Below are positions 34,637 through 44,994 of a stretch of DNA of 64,000 nucleotides, piece after piece. The notes below the pieces were generated by a model. That model was not told the origin of the DNA. It worked only from the letters and a program-made list of their open reading frames with translations, and did not search any database. Where the stretch lies: positions 1 to 64,000 of the forward strand of contig CABZGO010000004.1 in assembly GCA_902525355.1 (NCBI GenBank), in the 5' to 3' direction. The position numbers and the translations under genes were made by a program. The DNA is from an uncultured Pelagibacteraceae bacterium (lineage in GTDB: Bacteria; Pseudomonadota; Alphaproteobacteria; Pelagibacterales; Pelagibacteraceae). Position 1 is the stretch's first letter. Each line of letters opens with the position of its first letter.

Positions 34637-35559
34637 ATTTTTTTCCATTCGTTAGGATAAAAATTTGGGTTACCTGATGGATTGATATTTGATGGGACAA
34701 CACAAATTTTTTGAGGATTTTCATTTAAATATGCACCCCACCAATGAAAAGTTGATCCACCAACTATGAAATGTTTAGCATAGGAAAAAAGGTTAAAATC
34801 ATTAATTGGATCATTACCAAGAATATAATTAAACTTAGATTTATTAAAATATTTTTCTAGGTTAGTAAAATCATTTGACCAAATAAAAAACACGGGATGA
34901 TCAACATTAGCCTCAAAATATTCTACAGATTTATTAATATATTGAATCAACTTATCAGCAAATATTTTAGATGATTGAACTTTGTTTTTATCTTTCTTCT
35001 CATGAGGTTGTTCAGTAAATTTATTTTGTCTGATATGAATAGATACTGAATTTGTTTTATTTAATTTTTCAATTATATTATTATTAGGTTTTACATATAT
35101 GTTTAGAGGTTTGTACATTCTGATTAGATCTTTTCTTATAAAATTAAAATAATTATAATCTTCATAATTCCCTTGAACGTAAATTGAATTTGACAGTTTT
35201 CTATAATCTAAATCAGTAAAAGATTTAGCTATTTTAATTCCATTTATTTTGGTTTTTTTTTCAATTAAAAATTTTTTCTTAGAACTAAATTTATCAATAA
35301 ATATTTGTATTTTTTTTTTATTTCTTTTAAAAATATTATCGTATCTGTAATCAGATAAAGCTAGCTTTTGATCAATGTTAAAATAATGTAACATATATTT
35401 TTGATGGTCGCGTAATTTATTTTTTCTCTTATAATATCCACTTGTACTGTCGATTTGAATCTTATAATCAAATTTTTTTGATAAAGAATATGCATGAGAA
35501 TACATAAATAATTGATTGCCTAGACCTTCAGCAATTTCAACAGTTAATATTTTATCCAT
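34633..35559 (-). CDS. Glycosyltransferase family 11 (alpha-1,2-fucosyltransferase-like)
   Basis: 308 residues. GT11 motifs: EGLGNQLFMYS near the N-terminus (donor binding), SIHIRQNKF for the H-x-R motif (the usual H-I-R-R-G-D is altered) and GGSTFHWWGAYLN followed by VVPSNI. Such enzymes add fucose to surface or lipopolysaccharide glycans. The end overlaps the recombinase by 4 bases, convergently. Lys/Asn-rich, as its neighbours in this block. Confidence 0.87.
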   Translation of the reverse strand: MDKILTVEIAEGLGNQLFMYSHAYSLSKKFDYKIQIDSTSGYYKRKNKLRDHQKYMLHYFNIDQKLALSDYRYDNIFKRNKKKIQIFIDKFSSKKKFLIEKKTKINGIKIAKSFTDLDYRKLSNSIYVQGNYEDYNYFNFIRKDLIRMYKPLNIYVKPNNNIIEKLNKTNSVSIHIRQNKFTEQPHEKKDKNKVQSSKIFADKLIQYINKSVEYFEANVDHPVFFIWSNDFTNLEKYFNKSKFNYILGNDPINDFNLFSYAKHFIVGGSTFHWWGAYLNENPQKICVVPSNINPSGNPNFYPNEWKKI

Positions 35560-36563
35560 TATATTAATTTTGATAATTTATTAATTGATTTTGAAAAATC
35601 TTTTTTAAGAATTGTAAATTGAAAATTAGATAATGGTGCCCACTCTTTGCAGGCAATAATTTGTTTAAAAATATCATTTTTATTCTTAAAGTTAAAGTGC
35701 ATTAAAGCCAAAGTTTTTTTATTCAGAAAACTACCAATGTGGGTAATGCCACTTTCTGGAGCAATTACATCATTGCACTGATAGATTGCATTAACCAAAT
35801 CTTTTCCTTCTATATTTTTAAGAAATAAAACATTATCATTATTTACTTTATTATATTTTTTTGTATTAAAATCATAACTGTTAAAATTTTTATAAAAAAA
35901 ATAATTTTTTTCCTTATTGTTGAGTTCAGACGAAAATACTATATAGTTTCTCTTTTTTGCCAAATAATGAATAAATTTTTTAATTTCAAAGTTTGACCAA
36001 TTAAGTTTTTCATCAAATAAATTATGTTTGTAATGAAAAAAAGTAGAATTCTCTGGAAATTCAAAGAAATTAAATTTATCGAAGTTAAAGGATACAAAAT
36101 CTTTACATTCGGTTTTATAATTAATTAAATTTTCGAGAACTTTATATACAGATAAAATTTTTGATTTATTATTTCTGTATAATGTTTCTTTGCTATATAA
36201 AAAGCTTTTTAAATAATTAGAAGGTCTACTTTTTTCTGATTCAATGCATATAGCATGAAATTTTATTTTTCTAAAAAAAATTGGTAAATAATAATAAAAA
36301 TTCTTTGGTGCTAAAATATAAATGTCGCTAATATTATTAAAAAAAAGATAAAAAAAAATTCTAATTTTCTCAAGATAATTTAAATTATAATTGAAAATTT
36401 TTATTTCTAAATTTTTAAAAATAAAATTAAATTTGTAATTTATTTTTGAGAGAAATATTTCTATATCTTTATCTTTATGCTTGTTTAAAATAAGATTTAT
36501 TGATGTGATTGATGTGAAATAATCACCTACTCTATCATTTTTTAAAATTAATACTTTTTGCAC
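35559..36563 (-). CDS. Glycosyltransferase family 9-like protein
   Basis: 334 residues. LILKNDRVGDYFTSI at the start and NAIYQCNDVIAPESGITHIGSFL near the end fit heptosyltransferase-type GT9 enzymes of lipopolysaccharide synthesis; the middle is very divergent, Phe/Asn/Lys-rich. Acceptor and sugar unknown. Overlaps the GT11 gene by one base. Confidence 0.78.
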   Translation of the reverse strand: MQKVLILKNDRVGDYFTSITSINLILNKHKDKDIEIFLSKINYKFNFIFKNLEIKIFNYNLNYLEKIRIFFYLFFNNISDIYILAPKNFYYYLPIFFRKIKFHAICIESEKSRPSNYLKSFLYSKETLYRNNKSKILSVYKVLENLINYKTECKDFVSFNFDKFNFFEFPENSTFFHYKHNLFDEKLNWSNFEIKKFIHYLAKKRNYIVFSSELNNKEKNYFFYKNFNSYDFNTKKYNKVNNDNVLFLKNIEGKDLVNAIYQCNDVIAPESGITHIGSFLNKKTLALMHFNFKNKNDIFKQIIACKEWAPLSNFQFTILKKDFSKSINKLSKLI

Positions 36564-36574
36564 TTATTAAATTA

Positions 36575-38686
36575 CTAGTTCCAATAGAATTTTGAATTTA
36601 TTCCTACTGATTTATCAACAATAAACTTTGCAACTAATGTTGAATTAAAATATTTGTGATATTTTAAACTACCTTTTCTTGCGATTAAACGTCTTAATTT
36701 ATCATCTTTTTTATATTTATAAATTTTTTCGGAAAGATCATCTAAATCATTATAAAATATCATTTCATCATTTTTAAAGAAGTCATTATAGAAAGTTTTC
36801 TTATCAATAAATGTAAGAAGACCATTCCCCATAAGTTGTGCTAGTCTATCACTACTATAATATTTGATAGGTCTACCCCTACTTAGATTTAGACCCATTT
36901 TTGACTTTGCAAGTTCATTTAGAAAATTATCTCCCCAAATTGGTTGTTTTCCAAACATTCCATATGTATCGATTACTACATCTTTGCATTTTTTTTTTAA
37001 TTTACTTATAAAAACTTCTCTTTCATCTTTTTTTCCTGTTCTTAACACTCCCCTATGAACACCATGACTTATTGCATAGAAAATATCATTATGTGGCATC
37101 TGATTATAATTTTTTAGATTATCTAGGGATTTATCACATGGGTTTGGCATAAAGTAAGAATTTTTAATTTTGAAATCTAAGGCGCTTGGACTTGTTGTTG
37201 TAAATGTACAGTCCATTGCATCTATTTTATTAAGTATTCTAGATTTATTCTTTATGTAGTCAGGACCTTGCTTTGATAAAGGATCTAGAAACCACTGAGA
37301 AATTCTTAGATTTTTAAATTTTTCTTTTGAGTCTATAAGCATTTCATTTTCGACTCTATCAGCATGACCAAGAATTACTAAATCAGGCTTGAAATTATTA
37401 ATTGTTTCTGAGATCAGATTATTTAAGTATTTAGAACCTGTAGGGTCTTTAAAAGATTTTGATATATTTATTAAATCTCTATCAGATAAGCTTATTACAT
37501 TGTGTCCAAGTCTTATTAGTCCATTATTAAGCCTAATGCCCGTATTATATTGCAGTCTACCATAGTATCTTTGATTAAAATTGGTTATGTGAATAATTTT
37601 TAATTTACTATTTTTATTGACGTTAAATTTATTTATTTTACTGTCATTAAAAATCTTAAATCTAGCTTTATCTATAATATCTGAGACATATTCATGAGTT
37701 AGATGAAAAGATTTATAATTTAATTTTTGAAATTTAGCTCTTAGTTTGGGTGAATTTATAAGTTTTTTAATTTCTATATATAAAGAATTTGTATCTAGTT
37801 TTTTTAATAAAACTGGATATTTAGTAGTTTCAGGTAATCCGCCTCTTTCAGTAATTATGGTGGCACAAGCCATACTTGACGCTTCTAGACTGGACCTTCC
37901 AAAAGGTTCTTCCCATCTAGAACAGGCTACAAATATACTCGTATACTTTAGAATATTTAATACATATGAATTTTCCTTAAAATTGATGATTTTAAGATTT
38001 TTGTGTTTAAATATATGTTTCTCTCTAGGTTCATCGCCTATTACTATAGATTTCCAATTTGGATATTCATTAAGAATTTTCAGAATAGCCCCGCCAAATA
38101 TGTCATAACCTTTTGCGGTATTAAGCTTACCTACGAATGAAATAATATTTTTTTTTTTACTTATATTAATTTTATTTTTTTTTGTGGATTGGTAACAAAT
38201 ACCAAAATTTGAAATATACTTATTTTCATCTATATTGGTAAAAAATTTATTTTTAGTCCACACACTATTAAAAAAAATATAATCACATCTGTCTAACAAT
38301 TCTAACCTATCAGATAAAGTTTTCGAACCTGACAGAGTTAATGGGTTGTTGTGAAAAAAAAGCATTATATTTGATTTTAAATTGTCAGAAATAGCTTTTA
38401 TATATGATGGCCTGTTATGTATTTCTATAAGATCTTGTGGTTTTCTTTTATTAATCTCAATAAATTTTTCTAAATATTTTTTATTATTACTTGAAAATAT
38501 GTTTTTATTAATTTTAATATTAAAAAAATTCTTTGATAAATATTTTTTTTTTAAAGTGTTACCAAAGACAATAGTTGTATTTTTATATTTTGAATATTTA
38601 ATTAAATTTGAAACGTGAATTGATACAGCTCCAGAGTATTTTGGTGTATAATCTTCTTTATAAGGTAATAAAATTCCAATATTCAT
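36575..38686 (-). CDS. Two-domain glycosyltransferase (tandem GT4-like)
   Basis: 703 residues. The first half (about 1-345) is a GT4 enzyme: GAVSIHVSNL, FVGKLNTAKGYDIF and the donor-site SRWEEPFGRSSLEASSMA. The second half (about 360-703) starts afresh with IIHITNFNQRYYGR and has a DUF3880/CgeB-like pattern: KSKMGLNLSRGRP, then YYSSDRLAQLMGNGLLTFID. The two could act in sequence on one glycan. Starts 1 base after the GIY-YIG gene. Confidence 0.82.
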   Translation of the reverse strand: MNIGILLPYKEDYTPKYSGAVSIHVSNLIKYSKYKNTTIVFGNTLKKKYLSKNFFNIKINKNIFSSNNKKYLEKFIEINKRKPQDLIEIHNRPSYIKAISDNLKSNIMLFFHNNPLTLSGSKTLSDRLELLDRCDYIFFNSVWTKNKFFTNIDENKYISNFGICYQSTKKNKINISKKKNIISFVGKLNTAKGYDIFGGAILKILNEYPNWKSIVIGDEPREKHIFKHKNLKIINFKENSYVLNILKYTSIFVACSRWEEPFGRSSLEASSMACATIITERGGLPETTKYPVLLKKLDTNSLYIEIKKLINSPKLRAKFQKLNYKSFHLTHEYVSDIIDKARFKIFNDSKINKFNVNKNSKLKIIHITNFNQRYYGRLQYNTGIRLNNGLIRLGHNVISLSDRDLINISKSFKDPTGSKYLNNLISETINNFKPDLVILGHADRVENEMLIDSKEKFKNLRISQWFLDPLSKQGPDYIKNKSRILNKIDAMDCTFTTTSPSALDFKIKNSYFMPNPCDKSLDNLKNYNQMPHNDIFYAISHGVHRGVLRTGKKDEREVFISKLKKKCKDVVIDTYGMFGKQPIWGDNFLNELAKSKMGLNLSRGRPIKYYSSDRLAQLMGNGLLTFIDKKTFYNDFFKNDEMIFYNDLDDLSEKIYKYKKDDKLRRLIARKGSLKYHKYFNSTLVAKFIVDKSVGINSKFYWN

Positions 38687-38687
38687 G

Positions 38688-38945
38688 TTATTTACTCATA
38701 TATTGACTTTTAATTTTATTACGTAGTCTGTAATTTTTTTTTAATTTATATTCTTCTCTCATAGCCGTAATTTTTTCATTATACTTCTTATAATAAATTA
38801 GTTTCCAAATATTACCTTTTGTATATTTAGCGCCCTTTGAATTATTGTGAAGGTGCAATCTTTTTTCAATGTTATTAGTATAACCAACATAAGATCTAAA
38901 TTTGTTGTGTTTTTTTGATAATATTAGATATACATAATATACCAT
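38688..38945 (-). CDS. GIY-YIG nuclease-domain protein
   Basis: 85 residues of the UPF0213/YhbQ type: YYVYLILSK (GIY), SYVGYTNNIEKRLHLHN (YIG, catalytic Arg) and a late E in REEYKLKK. Single-domain GIY-YIG proteins of this group have uncertain roles in DNA repair. Found here inside the glycan block, so it may be a marker of mobile or variable DNA. Confidence 0.85.
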   Translation of the reverse strand: MVYYVYLILSKKHNKFRSYVGYTNNIEKRLHLHNNSKGAKYTKGNIWKLIYYKKYNEKITAMREEYKLKKNYRLRNKIKSQYMSK

Positions 38946-38991
38946 TATGTTTTATATACAGCCAAAATGTTGTTAATTAAATATATAAATA

Positions 38992-39954
38992 ATGTTTCCG
39001 AGAAAATATAAAAAATTAAGTAGTTTTAAAAGACTTATGCTTAAACTTTTAAATGTTTATGCTTTAGATAGAGAAACATTAAACCTAGTTAATCCTAATT
39101 ATAAAAACTCAGGTAATAATACTTTTAAGCTCAATAAAGAAACTATAATACTTTCTAGTGGTTTTCTTAAATTAAAAAGAAAAGTTAAAAGCTTAGATAT
39201 TTTTTTCAGATATGCGCCAAATAATTCAATGTGGAATTCAACAAATAGATGGAAAAGAATAATTCCAAATATTACCAAAAGAGACCTTATATTGACTTGT
39301 TTAAATAGTCTGAAGAAAAGTATCATAAAGTTTTCAACGAATAATCAATTAAAAATCACAATCAATCTTATATCTGATAGTTCGGATAAAAAATTTGACG
39401 ATTGTATAAGTAAATTATTAAATGACCCTTTAATAAAAATTAATTTTATTATTTCTAAAATTAAGGGAAATAGAGGATCTTATCTTGAATGTTGTGACCA
39501 AGCAAAAAATTCAAATGATTTAATTTTTTTTATAGAAGATGATTATATTTTTGAGGCAGATTGTATTGAAGAAATGATAATTACATATTCAAGACTATCT
39601 ACTATTTTTGAAAAAGATGTATTTCTTTGTCCAAGTGATTATCCATTCTTTTATGATTCAAGTTATAAAACTTCACTATATATTGGTAAAAAATATAAAT
39701 GGAGAACAGTAGAAGAGACATTGTTAACATTTATGATGTCTAATGAATTATTTAATAGATATGAAAAAAATATAAGATTGGTAGGCGAGCAAGAGAATGA
39801 TCCTTTTGAAAAACCATTGCATGAAATTTACAAAAATAATTTATGTTTATCTCCAGTTAATTCTTTATCTTATCATATATCCAGAGATCATCCAGCAACA
39901 ACCGAAGATTGGTTAAAACTTTGGAATAAAAGTTATACAAAATTTATTAGCTGA
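38992..39954 (+). CDS. Glycosyltransferase, GT2/GT-A-like, of unknown specificity
   Basis: 320 residues. A short basic N-terminus, then a GT-A-like middle with LILTCLNSL and FFIEDDYIFEADCIEEM, an acidic E-D-D that could bind the metal of the nucleotide-sugar. CPSDYPFFYDSSY and LSYHISRDHPATTEDW follow; these are typical of a group of marine bacterial glycosyltransferases without assigned sugar. Plus strand, opposite to the rest of the block; stop is 1 base before that of hppA. Confidence 0.75.
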   Translation: MFPRKYKKLSSFKRLMLKLLNVYALDRETLNLVNPNYKNSGNNTFKLNKETIILSSGFLKLKRKVKSLDIFFRYAPNNSMWNSTNRWKRIIPNITKRDLILTCLNSLKKSIIKFSTNNQLKITINLISDSSDKKFDDCISKLLNDPLIKINFIISKIKGNRGSYLECCDQAKNSNDLIFFIEDDYIFEADCIEEMIITYSRLSTIFEKDVFLCPSDYPFFYDSSYKTSLYIGKKYKWRTVEETLLTFMMSNELFNRYEKNIRLVGEQENDPFEKPLHEIYKNNLCLSPVNSLSYHISRDHPATTEDWLKLWNKSYTKFIS

Positions 39955-39955
39955 A

Positions 39956-42061
39956 TTATCCTGCGATAACAGCAAGTAAAAGCAGAGCCACAATATTTGT
40001 AATTTTAATCATTGGATTAACTGCTGGACCTGCTGTATCTTTATATGGATCACCAACAGTATCACCTGTTACAGCAGCTTTATGAGCCTCTGACCCTTTT
40101 CCTCCAAATTTTCCATCTTCAATATATTTTTTAGCATTATCCCATGCTCCACCTCCGGCAGTCATTGAAACAGCAACAAATAGACCTGTTATAATAACTC
40201 CTAATAACATTGCTCCTAAAGACGATAATGCTGCTACTTGTCCACCTATAAAATAAATTACTACGTATAAAACAATAGGGGATAAAATTGGTAACAATGA
40301 TGGAATTATCATTTCTTTAATTGCAGCTCTTGTTAATAAATCAACGAGCTTTCCATAATCAGGTTTAGCTTTTCTTTTCATAATTCCAGGTATTTTTTTA
40401 AATTGTCTTCTTACTTCAATAACAACAGCACCACCTGCTCTACCTACTGCTTGCATACCCATTGATCCAAAAAGATAAGGAAGCATACCACCTATAAGAA
40501 GTCCGACAACTACGTATGGATTAGACAAATCAAAAGTAACAGCTATACCCTCTAAATTCGACCCTGCAACTTTTGAAAAATGTTTTATATCTTCAGTGTA
40601 TGCCGCAAAAAGAACCAATGCACCAAGGCCTGCAGAACCTATTGCATAACCTTTAGTTACAGCTTTTGTTGTATTTCCAACCGCATCAAGAGCATCAGTC
40701 GTTTTACGAACATTTTTCGGAAGATTTGACATTTCAGCAATACCGCCAGCATTGTCTGTAACAGGTCCATAAGCATCTAAAGCAACAACCATGCCAGCAA
40801 GCGCCAGCATTGTAGTGACAGCTATAGCAATACCATAAAGTCCTGCTATATGATTAGTCCATAAAATTCCTCCAACAATTATTAATGCTGGGACAGCTGT
40901 AGCCTCCATGGAAACAGCTAAACCTTGAATAACATTTGTACCATGACCTGTTGTTGACGATTCAGCCACACTTTTGACAGGTCTGTAATCTGTTCCAGTA
41001 TAATATTCTGTAATCCAAATTATTAGTCCTGTTATAACTAAACCGATGATTCCACAAAAATAAAGACTTAAACCATTGAATGACTTTCCATTAGCCACAT
41101 ATTCTGTCGTAAAGCCTATAACATGCTTTGTGATTGGAAACAAAATTACCAATGAACTAATAGCTGTTATTACAAATCCTTTATACATTGCTTTCATAAT
41201 ATTTTTATCACTTCCAAGAGTAACAAAAAAAGTTCCAAGAATTGACGTTAATATACAAGCACCGCCAATTGCTAAAGGATAGATCATCATATTAAAATCA
41301 TTTACAAAGAAAATAGATGAAAGAACCATTGTAGCAACAATAGTTACAGCATAAGTTTCAAAAAGATCAGCTGCCATACCAGCACAATCTCCAACATTAT
41401 CACCAACATTGTCAGCTATCACAGCTGGATTTCTTGGGTCGTCCTCTGGTATACCAGCTTCAACTTTACCTACTAAATCAGCACCAACGTCCGCTCCCTT
41501 TGTAAAAATTCCTCCACCCAGTCTTGCAAAAATTGAGATTAATGAAGCGCCAAAGCCTAATGCAACTAAAGCATTAACTATTTCTCTTTCTTCAACTCCA
41601 TTCTTTACTAAAAAATAATAATATACAGCTATTGCAAGTAAAGCTAATCCAGCTACTAACATACCAGTTACTGCACCTGATTTAAATGCAATTGATAAAC
41701 CACTAGCTAAACTTTTTCTTGAAGCTTCGGCGGTTCTGACGTTTGCTTGAACAGATACAATCATACCTACATAACCTGCAATACCTGATAATGCAGCTCC
41801 AATGAAATAACCTAATCCAACTAAAGGACTGAACAATATTGTAATTACAATCAGAACTACAATACCAACAATTGCAATAGTTTTATATTGTCTATTTAAA
41901 TATGCTCTAGCACCCTCCTGAATTGCAGATGCAATTTCTAGCATTTTAGCATTACCTGAGCTTGAATTTAAAATATTTCTTCCTGTTATAAAACCGTAGA
42001 CGATTGATAATATTCCAGCAGCTATAATGTAATACATTATTGTTTCAGTTGATGTGTTCAT
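39956..42061 (-). CDS. hppA: H+-translocating membrane pyrophosphatase, K+-independent type
   Basis: Pumps protons using PPi hydrolysis, 701 residues, about 16 helices. The PPi-site block [20 protein letters not shown] and [19 protein letters not shown] is complete. The [10 protein letters not shown] segment has Lys where K+-dependent enzymes have Ala, so this should be the K+-independent class (as in Rhodospirillum). It would save energy in oligotrophic water. A clear AAAGGAAC ribosome site precedes it. Confidence 0.96.
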   Translation of the reverse strand: MNTSTETIMYYIIAAGILSIVYGFITGRNILNSSSGNAKMLEIASAIQEGARAYLNRQYKTIAIVGIVVLIVITILFSPLVGLGYFIGAALSGIAGYVGMIVSVQANVRTAEASRKSLASGLSIAFKSGAVTGMLVAGLALLAIAVYYYFLVKNGVEEREIVNALVALGFGASLISIFARLGGGIFTKGADVGADLVGKVEAGIPEDDPRNPAVIADNVGDNVGDCAGMAADLFETYAVTIVATMVLSSIFFVNDFNMMIYPLAIGGACILTSILGTFFVTLGSDKNIMKAMYKGFVITAISSLVILFPITKHVIGFTTEYVANGKSFNGLSLYFCGIIGLVITGLIIWITEYYTGTDYRPVKSVAESSTTGHGTNVIQGLAVSMEATAVPALIIVGGILWTNHIAGLYGIAIAVTTMLALAGMVVALDAYGPVTDNAGGIAEMSNLPKNVRKTTDALDAVGNTTKAVTKGYAIGSAGLGALVLFAAYTEDIKHFSKVAGSNLEGIAVTFDLSNPYVVVGLLIGGMLPYLFGSMGMQAVGRAGGAVVIEVRRQFKKIPGIMKRKAKPDYGKLVDLLTRAAIKEMIIPSLLPILSPIVLYVVIYFIGGQVAALSSLGAMLLGVIITGLFVAVSMTAGGGAWDNAKKYIEDGKFGGKGSEAHKAAVTGDTVGDPYKDTAGPAVNPMIKITNIVALLLLAVIAG

Positions 42062-42135
42062 TGGTTCCTTTGTTTATTAAATTTATGAAAAACATGTAAT
42101 ACAAAATATGATATAAAACGCAATATTTAACTTTA

Positions 42136-43095
42136 TTAGAAATTGTGCAAATAACCTTCATTATATGCATGTTTTATTCGTTTATTGCCATCAATAATTT
42201 CATTATTTTTTGCATCTTTAGTTAAATTGCCAATTAGTGTTACTTTCTGATTCATCTTTTTGAAAAATTTTTGAATATAATCTCTCTTTGATTTTGGGGA
42301 TGTAAATATAATTTGATAGTCATCGCCCTTTGAAATGAAGTTGATCTTCTTTTTTTTTGATTTAGAAAGATATTTTTTCAAATTTATTGAAATTGGAATT
42401 TTATTTAGTTCTACTTTATAAAATAATTCACTTTTATTGATTAATTTACTCAAATCTCCAAATAAGCCATCTGAAATGTCAATTGAGGAATTTGCAAAAT
42501 TTAAAAGGTTTGTGCTGATCTTAGTAGGCAAGTCAGGTAAATAGTATTTTTTAATAAAATATTTATACTTTTTTCTATTTAATAATATATTTCTTTGTAA
42601 TATTTGTAATCCTAAGTAGCTATCACCAATGTTGCCAGTTACATATATATCATCACCATTATTACATTTATTTCTTTGAACAATTTTTTTTGAATAACCT
42701 AATGACATTATTGTAAAGATTGTTTTATTTGATTTTGTAGTATCTCCACCAGATAGTTTAATATCATATTTCTTTTGCTCTTCTTTAAGACTTTTAGAAA
42801 TAATATTAAGATTTTTTTTTGAGAAAGAATTATTGTTTCCACTGGCAGCTATAAAAATAAATTTTGGTTTTACACCTTTACAATATAAATCTGATATTGA
42901 GGATCTTACTATTTTTTTTATTACTAAATCAGGATCTCTAAAGTTTATGAAATGAACACCTTCCACATAAGTATCAGTGGAAACAACAACGTTATGTTTT
43001 TTATCAAAAAAAACATCATCATTTAAGTCTAATGCAGATGGGTTATTAAAAGTTAATTTTTTAAAGTACTTTTGAATTAGAGCAAATTCATTCAT
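42136..43095 (-). CDS. thiL: Thiamine-monophosphate kinase
   Basis: Makes thiamine diphosphate from TMP, 319 residues. ATP-cone start LNDDVFFDKKHNVVVSTDTYVEGVHF, SISDLYCKGVKP, LSGGDTTKS and IDISDGLFGDL are AIRS/ThiL motifs. Ends the nusB-thiL pair (8-base overlap). SAR11 has an incomplete thiamine pathway and salvages precursors, which fits keeping ThiL. Confidence 0.94.
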   Translation of the reverse strand: MNEFALIQKYFKKLTFNNPSALDLNDDVFFDKKHNVVVSTDTYVEGVHFINFRDPDLVIKKIVRSSISDLYCKGVKPKFIFIAASGNNNSFSKKNLNIISKSLKEEQKKYDIKLSGGDTTKSNKTIFTIMSLGYSKKIVQRNKCNNGDDIYVTGNIGDSYLGLQILQRNILLNRKKYKYFIKKYYLPDLPTKISTNLLNFANSSIDISDGLFGDLSKLINKSELFYKVELNKIPISINLKKYLSKSKKKKINFISKGDDYQIIFTSPKSKRDYIQKFFKKMNQKVTLIGNLTKDAKNNEIIDGNKRIKHAYNEGYLHNF

Positions 43096-43492
43096 TGCTA
43101 ATTCTAATTTTTTTTGAAATTTTGTCTAATAATGCATTTAAATATTTAGTTTGTGAATCATCAATAAAAAAATTTGATGCTTTCAAATATTCATTAATAA
43201 TAATTTTGATTGAGGTATTAGGTTTGTATAAGAATTCAAAAATTGCACTTTTAATTATAATTTGAAAAACTTTATCCATATTTTTAATTTTTAAATCTTT
43301 CTCTAAATGATTATTAATTTCTATATTAATTAACTCTTCTCTTTCTAAAGTTCCGTTCACTATATCTTTTATAAATTTTTTAAATCTATGTTTAGGAAAA
43401 GTTATATTTTCCTCATTATTAAAAAGTTTCCCATAAAGTTTTTGTATAATTATTACTCTAGGATTTCTTTGTGGTGAAAATTGAACTGACAT
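43088..43492 (-). CDS. nusB: Transcription antitermination protein NusB
   Basis: 134-residue helical protein binding boxA RNA in rRNA antitermination. Recognised by R-V-I-I-I-Q-K-L-Y-G-K, and the C-terminal IKIIINEYLKASNFF with ALLDKI. It lies between ribH and thiL, a widespread gene order. Confidence 0.88.
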   Translation of the reverse strand: MSVQFSPQRNPRVIIIQKLYGKLFNNEENITFPKHRFKKFIKDIVNGTLEREELINIEINNHLEKDLKIKNMDKVFQIIIKSAIFEFLYKPNTSIKIIINEYLKASNFFIDDSQTKYLNALLDKISKKIRISNE

Positions 43493-43495
43493 AAT

Positions 43496-43882
43496 TTATT
43501 GAAATAGGACAGACAAAACTGCCTCCGCAGCCTCTGAACCTTTCCTGCCACGTGCAAATGCTTGTTTTTTGTTTAAGCAGGTAATTACACCATTTCCTAC
43601 AGGTTTCTTAGATGTGATTGATAATGTCATTAATGCGTCAGTAGTTGCTTTTGATATAAAATCAAAATGAGGTGTTTGACCTTTAATCACACATCCTAAA
43701 GCAATGAATCCATTAAATTTATTTAAATTTTTTGATATTGTTACAGGTATCTCAAACGCACCAGGTACATTAATCACCTTTATAATACACTTATTTTTAA
43801 TTTTATTTATTGCACTGTTTAATAAAGACCTAGCAATATTTTCATAATAATTTGCAACAACTATTAAAATTTTTTTTTTCAC
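43496..43882 (-). CDS. ribH: 6,7-dimethyl-8-ribityllumazine synthase
   Basis: Condenses DHBP with the ribitylamino-uracil. 128 residues, slightly short at the N-terminus. VPGAFEIPVT, ALGCVIKGQTPHFDFIS (substrate/phosphate site) and PVGNGVITC are standard. ATGA overlap with ribBA upstream. Confidence 0.95.
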   Translation of the reverse strand: MKKKILIVVANYYENIARSLLNSAINKIKNKCIIKVINVPGAFEIPVTISKNLNKFNGFIALGCVIKGQTPHFDFISKATTDALMTLSITSKKPVGNGVITCLNKKQAFARGRKGSEAAEAVLSVLFQ

Positions 43883-44994
43883 TTTATAATTTCCTGTTTT
43901 TTAATTTTTATTCCATAACCGTCTAACCCTATCACTTTTTTTTTTGATCTAGTAACAAGTATCATATTTTTAATATTTAAAGATTTAATAATTTGAGCCC
44001 CTATACCATAGTTTCTAATCAATTTGTCATGACCTTTTTTATAAAAAGTTTTACTTTTATACTGTTTGAGTGTTTGGGTTACTGATTTTAAATTAGGATC
44101 TCTTATAAATACAAGAACACAATTATTATATTTTTTGAAATACGAAATTGTTTTATCAAATGAATTAGGCAGTTTTTGATTAATTAAATAATTTTGAACT
44201 ACATTAGATGATATTACTCTTAATCTAGGGATAACTCCTTTCTTTAAGTTACCTTTTATCAGTGCAAAGTTTTCTGACCCATCAAGTATGTTTTCAAATA
44301 CTTTTATTTTAAATTTTTGTTTTTGAACAATTATTGAAGAGGTTTTTTTTAATTTAACAAGTTTCTCTCTCTTTAACCTATAAGCAATTAAATCTTCAAT
44401 TTTACCAATTTTAAGTTTATGTTTTTTAGCAAAATTAAATAAAGTTTTTCCTTTTGCCATTTTTCCATCATCTGCCATAATTTCGCAAATAACAGCTGAA
44501 TTATTTTTTTTAGCAAGTTTGGATATATCAACTGAAGCTTCAGTATGCCCTGCTCTAACGAGCACACCTCCATCTCTTGCTATAACTGGAAAAACATGTC
44601 CTGGAGATACAATGTCATTTTTTTTAGCGTTTTTATTTGATGCAGCTTTAATTGTTCTAGAACGATCATAGGCTGATATACCTGTTGTAACACCTTTTTT
44701 AGCCTCTATAGAGTAAGTGAAAGCAGTTTTGCTTCTAGATTGATTTATTGGTGAAGCCAAAGTTAATCCAATTTTTTTTGATTGTGCACTATCCATTGCT
44801 AGACAAATTAATCCTCTTGCGTATTTGGCCATGAAATTAATATGATTAGGATTAACAGCCGATGTGGAAATTACTAAGTCACCTTCGTTTTCCATTTCTT
44901 CATGTTTGCTTTCATCATCAACAAGAATATACATTCCATTTTTCTTAACTGTCTTAATTATGCTTTCTATTGAGCTAAAATTATTTTTTTTCAT
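43879..44994 (-). CDS. ribB: DHBP synthase fused to a degenerate GTP cyclohydrolase II domain (RibBA/RibBX type)
   Basis: 371 residues. Residues 1-205 or so form a complete DHBP synthase: LVDDESKHEEMENEGDLV, then SPGHVFPVIARDGGVLVRAGHTE and VICEIMADDG. Residues about 215-371 keep the outline of GTP cyclohydrolase II (R-L-R-V, then FIRDPNLKSVTQ, RNYGIGAQI, GLDGYGI), but the three zinc Cys of the S-E-C-x10-C-x-C motif are missing (ISSNVVQNYLI instead). So it supplies DHBP only; GTP cyclohydrolase II activity must come from elsewhere. Confidence 0.9.
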   Translation of the reverse strand: MKKNNFSSIESIIKTVKKNGMYILVDDESKHEEMENEGDLVISTSAVNPNHINFMAKYARGLICLAMDSAQSKKIGLTLASPINQSRSKTAFTYSIEAKKGVTTGISAYDRSRTIKAASNKNAKKNDIVSPGHVFPVIARDGGVLVRAGHTEASVDISKLAKKNNSAVICEIMADDGKMAKGKTLFNFAKKHKLKIGKIEDLIAYRLKREKLVKLKKTSSIIVQKQKFKIKVFENILDGSENFALIKGNLKKGVIPRLRVISSNVVQNYLINQKLPNSFDKTISYFKKYNNCVLVFIRDPNLKSVTQTLKQYKSKTFYKKGHDKLIRNYGIGAQIIKSLNIKNMILVTRSKKKVIGLDGYGIKIKKQEIIK

